From positions 1 to 5,650 of the forward strand of contig JAIXVN010000117.1 in the NCBI GenBank assembly GCA_027483005.1: 5,650 nucleotides of DNA, given 5' to 3'. The position numbers and the translations under genes are program-made. The stretch is from Verrucomicrobiaceae bacterium (GTDB taxonomy: Bacteria; Verrucomicrobiota; Verrucomicrobiia; Verrucomicrobiales; Akkermansiaceae). Positions 1-4,594 of this stretch are shown piece by piece (position 1 is the first letter of the stretch; every line of letters begins with the position of its first letter). A model generated the notes under the pieces. That model did no database searches, was not told the DNA's origin, and was given only the letters and a program-made list of their open reading frames with translations.

Positions 1-69
1 CCGGAAACCGTCGCGAAGTCGAAGAAGTCCCGAACCGCGCCGTTCCTTAGCGCGGCGTTGGGACTCTAG
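1..69 (+). CDS. uvrA: 3' end of uvrA (excinuclease ABC subunit A), partial at window edge
   Basis: Frame 1 is open from the first base to a TAG at 67-69 and reads PETVAKSKKSRTAPFLSAALGL. This resembles the extreme C-terminus of UvrA, where the last ABC-ATPase domain ends in a 'GTPEEVA...T..FL' tail. UvrA is the DNA-damage-recognition ATPase of nucleotide excision repair. Only 22 codons are visible, so this call leans on the second copy at 1682-1891, which has the same tail (18 of 22 residues identical) preceded by a recognisable UvrA segment. The intact body of the gene, if present, lies to the left of the window. The stop is 36 bases from the end of the convergent ATPase gene, and no clear terminator is seen in that gap. 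Confidence 0.6.
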   Translation, partial: PETVAKSKKSRTAPFLSAALGL

Positions 70-105
70 GATACGCACAGGCGCTCTCGTTTGACTTTTT
101 AAGGT

Positions 106-1557
106 TCACGAGGATAGCCAATAACAGGCAAGTGGCGCGGGGATCGCGAGGATCCTGGCGTTCAGCAACTCGCGTTCGCGACCTTGTTTGGCCGAAGGCA
201 CATCGAGTAGGCCGAAATCCTCCCAGCGCCGGGCAATGATGTAGCCGTGCTCGACGTTGTGGTTTTCGAGAAACAAGCGCAGGCCTTTGAACTTCCCGAG
301 GTTGAGCGGGCCATCCTGATACTTCACTTCGAAAGGAACCAAGCGGTCACCGATTTCAGCGATCAAATCCACTTCCAACTCCTTGTTTGCCTTGTCCCGC
401 CAATAGGTGAAAACCGGTTGATCGTCGTAGTAGCGGGTGAAGACGTGTTTGAAGAACACCGTCTCCACCGCTGCTCCCAGCCGGTCGGACCGCTCCAACA
501 GCTTTCGGCCAAGCAGCAACACCGAGCCGGGCAGGGCTGCATCCGCCAGATAGATCTTCGGCTTTCCACGTAGAACCTCCTTGCCGTAGCCATGCGGGCG
601 GAGCCGATAGATCAGGTGGGTCGATTCGAATAGATCGAGGAAGTTGTTCACCGAGTTCCGATTCACCCCGTCCAGCTCGCGGGACAGCGCGGAAACGTCC
701 AGAATGCCGCCATCGTGATAACACAGGTAGAGGAAAATCTTCTCCACCTCCAGCACCCGGCGCACGCCGTAGAGCGCGGTCATGTCACGTTTCAACACCT
801 TATCCACGATGTCCTCGCGCAGCAGCCGCTGGCAGCGCGTCAGGTCGGAGACGCTCGCCGGTTCCGGTAATCCGCCGCGCAGAAGGTAGTCATGGAAGTG
901 GGGAGTCAGTGCCTTTGCCTGGGCTGCCGTGCGGGCGAAGTCGCCTGGACTCCAGTCGAAGCACTGCTTCAGTGACTTCACCATCGGAATCGGGCCGGGA
1001 TCGATCTTGCGCAACTTGAGAAACTCCCCGAAGGAAAGCGTGGCCAGCGGCAGGGTCTGCCAACGTCCGACTCCCGATTCCGCCTGTGCAGCATGAAGTG
1101 GGCTGGCCGAGCCCGTCACCACGATCCGCCGCCCGCGCTTGAAATCGACCTGGTGCTTCAGCCATGTCTGCCACTCCGAGACATACTGGATCTCATCGAG
1201 AAACAGCCATTGCGTTTGCCCCGCCGTGGGTGGGAAAAGCTCTTCCCAGGCCGCCAAGGTGCGCTCCAGCCCGGCGAGCTTTAGAATGGGATGGTCGAAG
1301 GTGGCGTAGAGGATGTTTCCGGCAGGCGGGCCGTTTCCCACAAGATTGCGGATCGCTTGACGCAGCAAGGTGGTCTTCCCGGTTTGCCGTGCACCACTGA
1401 GAACGAGGGCCCGGCGCGACTCCGTGTCGTCGATCCAAGCCCGAATCGGCACGCTCGCCGATCGCTCCCAATCCGGCAGGTCAGAAATGGGCAGGCCGAT
1501 CCACCAAGGATTGAACTCCTGGAGAACGGCAAAAAGTTCGGCTTTGGGCAGTTCCAT
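106..1557 (-). CDS. AAA+ ATPase of the AAA_14/DUF4143 type with PD-(D/E)XK-like C-terminus
   Basis: This is a 483-residue leftward protein, a normal length for the family. The N-terminal ATPase domain has Walker A GARQTGKT (residues 55-62), Walker B LFLDE (118-122) followed by IQYVSEWQ, and a sensor-like VVTGSAS (146-152). The stretch TLSFGEFL (173-180) is typical of these proteins. The middle (about 245-350) matches the DUF4143 helical region. Near the end, ELEVDLI (393-399) and PFEVK (408-412) give the D...ExK arrangement of a PD-(D/E)XK nuclease fold, with D397, E410 and K412 present. Members are widespread, often horizontally moved, and their function is poorly known; proposed roles in DNA handling or toxin-like activity are unproven. 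The start ATG at 1557 lacks a clear Shine-Dalgarno sequence but places the family's N-terminal segment correctly. The gene stands alone, convergent with the uvrA tail at 1-69 and divergent from the uvrA remnant. No frameshift or missing key residue is seen. Confidence 0.93.
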   Translation of the reverse strand: MELPKAELFAVLQEFNPWWIGLPISDLPDWERSASVPIRAWIDDTESRRALVLSGARQTGKTTLLRQAIRNLVGNGPPAGNILYATFDHPILKLAGLERTLAAWEELFPPTAGQTQWLFLDEIQYVSEWQTWLKHQVDFKRGRRIVVTGSASPLHAAQAESGVGRWQTLPLATLSFGEFLKLRKIDPGPIPMVKSLKQCFDWSPGDFARTAAQAKALTPHFHDYLLRGGLPEPASVSDLTRCQRLLREDIVDKVLKRDMTALYGVRRVLEVEKIFLYLCYHDGGILDVSALSRELDGVNRNSVNNFLDLFESTHLIYRLRPHGYGKEVLRGKPKIYLADAALPGSVLLLGRKLLERSDRLGAAVETVFFKHVFTRYYDDQPVFTYWRDKANKELEVDLIAEIGDRLVPFEVKYQDGPLNLGKFKGLRLFLENHNVEHGYIIARRWEDFGLLDVPSAKQGRERELLNARILAIPAPLACYWLSS

Positions 1558-1604
1558 GGTTAATTGGCCGAGTTATGCTCTCTACAGAGATCTTAATCCA
1601 GCCG

Positions 1605-1634
1605 ATTATGCATTTTTTCGCGAAAATTTGTCCA
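1605..1634 (-). promoter_or_regulatory. Candidate sigma-70-type promoter of the ATPase gene with an internal palindrome
   Basis: Read on the minus strand, TGGACA (1634-1629) and CATAAT (1610-1605) each match the -35 and -10 consensus at 5 of 6 positions, with an 18-base spacer. Transcription would begin near 1598, about 40 bases before the ATG at 1557. The spacer contains a perfect 12-base palindrome, TTTTCGCGAAAA (1615-1626), a position where a repressor could bind. This is pattern matching only. The patch is also conspicuously AT-rich compared with its surroundings, as expected for a promoter. Confidence 0.45.
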
Positions 1635-1681
1635 AGCGCTGCGGCATCGGGCCGTCCACGATCTCAAGCTTCAGATTTCAA

Positions 1682-1891
1682 ATGAAGAGCCTCTACCTCA
1701 TCGAAGGCCACACCGTCGTCGTCATCGAGCACCACATGGCCGTCGCCGCCGAAGCCGACCGGGTCCTCGACATCGGCCCCGAAGCCGAAGCCGCCGGCGG
1801 CATCCTCGTCGCCCAAGGCACGCCGGAGAAAGTCGCCAAGTCCAAGACCTCGCGCACCGCTCCGTTCTTGGGCGCGGCGTTGGGAATTTAG
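1682..1891 (+). pseudogene. uvrA: Headless remnant of a second uvrA 3' end
   Basis: An open frame from ATG 1682 to TAG 1891 encodes 69 residues that match the C-terminal tail of UvrA. It contains GHTVVVIEHH, the conserved strand and histidine switch of the second ABC-ATPase domain, then ADRVLDIGPE, GGILVAQGTPEKVAK and the tail TAPFLGAALGI. A full UvrA has over 900 residues, so Walker A, the zinc modules, the signature motif and Walker B are all absent. Similarity fades upstream of about 1690, where the frame simply continues as antisense of the ATPase gene. The frame has no stop or frameshift and keeps strong G/C third positions, so the truncation looks recent. The final 69 bases differ from 1-69 at 15 positions, mostly third codon positions, so both copies diverged while under selection as protein. 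It is unlikely to be translated usefully. The usual GPEGG is replaced by GPEAEAAGG, which may point to a UvrA paralogue. Confidence 0.75.
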
Positions 1892-1933
1892 AACCTCGGT
1901 TAAAGGGCTACCAAGAGAAAGACACTCTAGGCA

Positions 1934-1971
1934 CGCCAAGTTGCACAATTGGCGATTGTGCGGCGTTTTTT
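1934..1971 (+). terminator. Probable rho-independent terminator behind the uvrA remnant
   Basis: GCACAAT (1943-1949) and ATTGTGC (1955-1961) pair perfectly around a 5-base loop. An outer CGCC (1934-1937) can pair with GGCG (1962-1965) if AAGTT is bulged out, and six Ts follow at 1966-1971. It lies 42 bases past the remnant's stop and points the same way, so it may be the original uvrA terminator. The bulge weakens the call, and the inner repeat could instead be an operator for the downstream promoter. Confidence 0.55.
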
Positions 1972-1974
1972 CGC

Positions 1975-2002
1975 TTGAGCGCTCATGAGACCGTGATAGA
2001 GT
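1975..2002 (+). promoter_or_regulatory. Weak candidate promoter for the GIY-YIG/hsd operon
   Basis: TTGAGC (1975-1980) and TAGAGT (1997-2002), 16 bases apart, each match the sigma-70 consensus at 4 of 6 positions. This is the best pair I find between the terminator and the first operon gene. The 10-base palindrome TGAGCGCTCA (1976-1985) overlaps the -35 element. Transcription would start near 2009 and leave a leader of about 160 bases that contains the hairpin at 2023-2051. Confidence 0.3.
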
Positions 2003-2017
2003 CCAGCTCATGCCCTC

Positions 2018-2051
2018 AAAAAAAGCCCTGCCCGACAAGCGGACAGGGCTT
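2018..2051 (-). terminator. Leftward rho-independent terminator-like hairpin
   Basis: AAGCCCTG (2023-2030) pairs with CAGGGCTT (2044-2051). After one C/A mismatch, CCG (2032-2034) pairs with CGG (2040-2042) around a 5-base loop. On the minus strand the stem is followed by seven Ts (complement of A7 at 2018-2024), the classic intrinsic terminator layout. The plus-strand side has no T-run, so it should not stop rightward transcription efficiently. No intact leftward gene ends here. It could be the tail of a lost gene, a block to antisense transcription, or a leader structure of the operon. Confidence 0.6.
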
Positions 2052-2168
2052 ACCAGAGGACTCCAAATGTATGAAGCGCCAGCTGTGAGAAGTCGGCAGG
2101 TTCATCCACGCGGAGTTGGAAATCAAGGTGAAAGGCATCCGCTCCTCCATCCAAACAGAACCGCCACC
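2050..2168 (-). other. Non-genic leader, possibly the 3' end of a lost leftward gene
   Basis: No complete gene is visible between the hairpin and the GIY-YIG start. On the minus strand one frame runs open leftward from about 2168 to a TAA at 2052-2050. That TAA overlaps the terminator stem by two bases, and the frame ends ADFSQLALHTFGVLW. A stop codon sitting against an intrinsic terminator is what a real gene end looks like, but I do not recognise the peptide. Another minus-strand frame has higher third-position GC, which argues against this one. On the plus strand, AGAGGA (2055-2060) sits 6 bases before an ATG at 2067 in frame with the GIY-YIG gene, so an N-terminally extended start is possible. 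Confidence 0.25.
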
Positions 2169-2504
2169 ATGGCAACCACATCGACAAAACAAACCTGGGC
2201 CGGGAAATCCGGCAAAACCTACGATTACTACGTCCACCCGATCGGCACCACCTTCAAGGAGGAGCCGGGGAACTACATCTTCTGCAAGCTCAATGCTGCG
2301 GGACAATGGGTTCCCCAATACATCGGCCAGACCAAGAACCTGAACCAGCGCCTCGGAGACCACGAAAAGGAGGCCTGCGCGAAACGCAACGGCGCCACCC
2401 ACATCCACGCCCACCTCAATCCGATGGAAGCCGCCCGGCTTGCCGAGGAGAAGGACCTGATCGTGCACTTCAACCCGCCCTGCAACACCCAGCACGCACG
2501 CTGA
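2169..2504 (+). CDS. Small GIY-YIG nuclease-like protein
   Basis: This 111-residue protein has the core of a GIY-YIG endonuclease domain. GNYIF (34-38) stands for GIY, and QYIGQT (50-55) is the YIG strand. Conserved Arg61 lies in NLNQRL, and Glu94 in EEKDLI is the likely metal ligand. Asn106 in NPPCN matches the terminal Asn of 'P.YN'. The family's key residues therefore appear to be present. GIY-YIG enzymes cut DNA in repair (UvrC), homing endonucleases and some restriction enzymes. This one is a single domain without an obvious DNA-binding partner domain. It is first in the operon, 7 bases before hsdS, suggesting co-expression with the type I methylase genes. I chose ATG 2169 because upstream in-frame codons lose the gene's G/C third-position bias. 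No Shine-Dalgarno sequence precedes it, whereas an in-frame ATG at 2067 has one. A catalytic role is inferred. Confidence 0.8.
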   Translation: MATTSTKQTWAGKSGKTYDYYVHPIGTTFKEEPGNYIFCKLNAAGQWVPQYIGQTKNLNQRLGDHEKEACAKRNGATHIHAHLNPMEAARLAEEKDLIVHFNPPCNTQHAR

Positions 2505-2511
2505 TCCCACC

Positions 2512-3102
2512 ATGCAGCTCCTCCTCGATGAAATCGCAGACGTCCGTACGGGCCTCACGCTCCGTGGGGCAGATGCCGCCAAGCGCACCGTCGAGGAGGG
2601 GCCGCATTACCTGCGGATCAGCGACTTGTCCGACGGAGGCAGCCTGGTTATCACCGAAACCCAGCCGATCGACCCCGGGCTCGATCTCGACCACCGCCAC
2701 CGCGTAAGGGCCGGTGACATCGTGCTCGCCAATCGCGGCAGCCGCATGACGGCTGCCCTTGTTCCGGCTGGGCTCGATGCCATCGCGAGCAGCCAGCTTT
2801 TTGTTGTCAGGCTGAAGTCTCCTAAGGTTCTTCCGGGATTCCTACACACCTTCCTCAATCTTCAAAGCACCCAAGAGCATCTCCGCTCACACGCTCGAGG
2901 TTCTTACGTTCAAACGCTTTCAGTCGCTATTCTTCGCTCCCTCAGCATTCCTGTTCTCCCGATGAAAACACAGCAACAAGTCGCAAGCCTAAGTGAACTT
3001 GCCGCAGAAGAACGCAGACTCGTCGCAGAACTGACCGAAAAGCGATCCCAATACCTCGATCGATCCCTTTCCCGTATCCTCTATCATTCCTCTCTAACTT
3101 AG
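2512..3102 (+). CDS. hsdS: Half-length type I restriction-modification specificity subunit (HsdS-like)
   Basis: This 196-residue protein resembles one half of an HsdS specificity subunit: a single target-recognition domain (about 5-150) and one helical spacer (about 153-190). Typical features are LDEIADVRTG at the start, YLRISDLSDGG (33-43), VRAGDIVLANRGS (65-77), GSYVQTLSVAILRSLSIPVLP (130-150) and the charged helix with QQQVASL and LVAELTEKRSQYL. Usual HsdS proteins have about 400 residues and two recognition domains. Half-sized versions are known to work as dimers and then read symmetric sites. The subunit directs HsdM, whose gene starts 1 base after this stop. By hand count, third-position G/C is near 79% in codons 1-95 but near 44% from codon 96 (about 2797) to the end, a sharp change unlike either neighbour. 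That suggests a mosaic gene. No Shine-Dalgarno sequence is seen, and translation is probably coupled to its neighbours. Confidence 0.85.
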   Translation: MQLLLDEIADVRTGLTLRGADAAKRTVEEGPHYLRISDLSDGGSLVITETQPIDPGLDLDHRHRVRAGDIVLANRGSRMTAALVPAGLDAIASSQLFVVRLKSPKVLPGFLHTFLNLQSTQEHLRSHARGSYVQTLSVAILRSLSIPVLPMKTQQQVASLSELAAEERRLVAELTEKRSQYLDRSLSRILYHSSLT

Positions 3103-3103
3103 C

Positions 3104-4594
3104 ATGTCCAAGATCAACCAATCCGAAATCAACGACGTCGCCTGGCGCGCCTGTGACACCTTCCGTGGCGTCGTCGATGCCGAGAACTACCGGAACTACA
3201 TCCTCGTGATGCTGTTCTGGAAATACGTCACCGACGTCTGGCGCGACCATCGCGACGCCTACCTGAAGGAATACAAAGGCGACGAGACCCGCGTGACCCG
3301 TCGCTTGGCACGCGAGCGATTCCAGCTCCCGGATGGCTGCGATTTCTACTCCATTCACGCCCAGCGGGAAAAGACCGACATAGGCGAGCGCATGAACATC
3401 GCCCTCGCCGGGATCGAAGAGGCGAACAAGGCGAAACTCGAAGGCGTCTTCCGCGAAGTGGACTTCAACTCGGAGTCGAAGCTGGGCCAGACGCGCGATC
3501 GCAATGCCCGCCTCAAGATGCTGCTGGAGGACTTTGCGACGCCCAAGCTCGACCTCCGACCCTCCATCGTCGGAGAGGAGGATGTCATCGGAAACGTCTA
3601 TGAATACCTGCTGGAGCGCTTTGCTTCGGACGCCGGGAAAAAGGCCGGCGAATTCTACACTCCTGGCCAGGTCTCCAAGCTTCTCGCCATGCTGCTCGCT
3701 CCGAAGAAGGGCGACATGATCTGCGATCCTACCTGTGGCTCCGGCTCGCTGCTCATCAAAGTCGGCCGCCAGGCGGACGAACGCGACTTCGCCCTCTTCG
3801 GCCAGGAAATGAACGGCACCACCCACGCCCTCTGCCGGATGAACATGTTCCTCCACGGCATGGACAATTTCCGCATCGAGTGGGGCGACACCCTCCGGAA
3901 CCCTCGCCTCATCGAGGGCGACCGCCTGATGAAGTTCGACATCGTCGTCGCCAATCCGCCCTTCTCCCTCGACAAGTGGGGCTACGAGGAAGCCTCCGCC
4001 GATCCCTTCCATCGCTACCACCGTGGCCTGCCGCCGAAGTCGAAGGGCGACTGGGCCTTCATTTCCCACATGGTCGAGACCGCCCGCGAGGGCACCGGCC
4101 GCATCGGGGTGGTGGTTCCCCACGGCGTCCTCTTCCGTGGCGCTGCCGAGGGCCGCATCCGCCAGAAGATGATCGAGGGAAACCTCCTCGAAGCCGTCAT
4201 CGGCCTGCCCGCCAATCTCTTCTTCGGCACCGGCATCCCCGCCGCCATCCTGCTCTTCAACAAGGGCAAGACCCACGGCGACGTCCTCTTCATCGATGCC
4301 TCCCGTGACTTCAAGGACGCGAAAAACCAGAACGTCCTCACTGAGGAACACCTCGACAGAATCGTCGCCACCCACAAGGCCTTCCAAACCGTCGAGAAAT
4401 ACGCCTACCGCGCCACTCCGCAGGAACTCGCCGACAACGACTTCAACCTCAACATCCCGCGCTACGTAGACACTTTCGAGGAGGAGGCGGAGATCGACCT
4501 CGGTGCGGTGAAGCAGGAAATCGCCAGCCTGGAATCCCAACTCACCGCCGTCCGCGCGAAAATGGACGGCTACCTCAAGGAACTCGGATTGTGA
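3104..4594 (+). CDS. hsdM: Type I restriction-modification DNA methyltransferase subunit M
   Basis: This 496-residue N6-adenine methyltransferase has normal HsdM length. The N-terminal helical domain (about 8-145) begins with the family's INDVAWRACDTFRG and has ILVMLFWKYVTDVW. The catalytic domain follows. GEFYTP (182-187) is motif X, DPTCGSG (208-214) is the S-adenosylmethionine-binding motif I, and VANPPF (282-287) is catalytic motif IV. GVVVPHGVLFRG (335-346) and NLFFGTGIPAAILLFNK (371-387) are further hallmarks, and the C-terminus (465-496) is a coiled-coil-like helix that would contact HsdS. It transfers a methyl group to adenine at the site chosen by HsdS; with HsdR the complex would also restrict unmodified DNA. 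All key residues are intact. It starts 1 base after the hsdS stop, and its TGA overlaps the GTG of the next gene. A 532-codon open frame on the opposite strand is a composition artefact. Confidence 0.96.
   Translation: MSKINQSEINDVAWRACDTFRGVVDAENYRNYILVMLFWKYVTDVWRDHRDAYLKEYKGDETRVTRRLARERFQLPDGCDFYSIHAQREKTDIGERMNIALAGIEEANKAKLEGVFREVDFNSESKLGQTRDRNARLKMLLEDFATPKLDLRPSIVGEEDVIGNVYEYLLERFASDAGKKAGEFYTPGQVSKLLAMLLAPKKGDMICDPTCGSGSLLIKVGRQADERDFALFGQEMNGTTHALCRMNMFLHGMDNFRIEWGDTLRNPRLIEGDRLMKFDIVVANPPFSLDKWGYEEASADPFHRYHRGLPPKSKGDWAFISHMVETAREGTGRIGVVVPHGVLFRGAAEGRIRQKMIEGNLLEAVIGLPANLFFGTGIPAAILLFNKGKTHGDVLFIDASRDFKDAKNQNVLTEEHLDRIVATHKAFQTVEKYAYRATPQELADNDFNLNIPRYVDTFEEEAEIDLGAVKQEIASLESQLTAVRAKMDGYLKELGL

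Noticed and set aside
1579..1590. Short inverted repeat TCTCT-AC-AGAGA in the ATPase gene leader.
   Set aside because: Five-base arms are too short to separate from chance in a region this size.
1370..1891. A 173-codon plus-strand frame ending in the UvrA tail, suggesting a fusion protein.
   Set aside because: Its first part is antisense to the conserved Walker A region of the ATPase gene. Only the portion from about 1682 resembles UvrA.
1..1891. The two uvrA tails as terminal repeats of a transposon.
   Set aside because: They are only about 78% identical, encode conserved protein sequence in the same orientation, and no transposase or integrase is present.
2023..2051. The GC-rich hairpin as a tRNA, attC site or riboswitch.
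   Set aside because: There is no cloverleaf, anticodon arm or integron core site, and the structure is fully explained as a stem with a minus-strand T-run.
2010..2168. An upstream ATG at 2010 extending the GIY-YIG protein to 164 residues, possibly leaderless.
   Set aside because: The extension runs through a perfect terminator-like hairpin, has poor codon bias and shows no domain. The conserved part begins after ATG 2169.
2942..4540. A 532-codon open frame on the minus strand opposite hsdM.
   Set aside because: It lies almost entirely antisense to a clear hsdM, has a low-complexity V/E/G/D-rich composition typical of a shadow of G/C-biased codons, and shows no recognisable motif.
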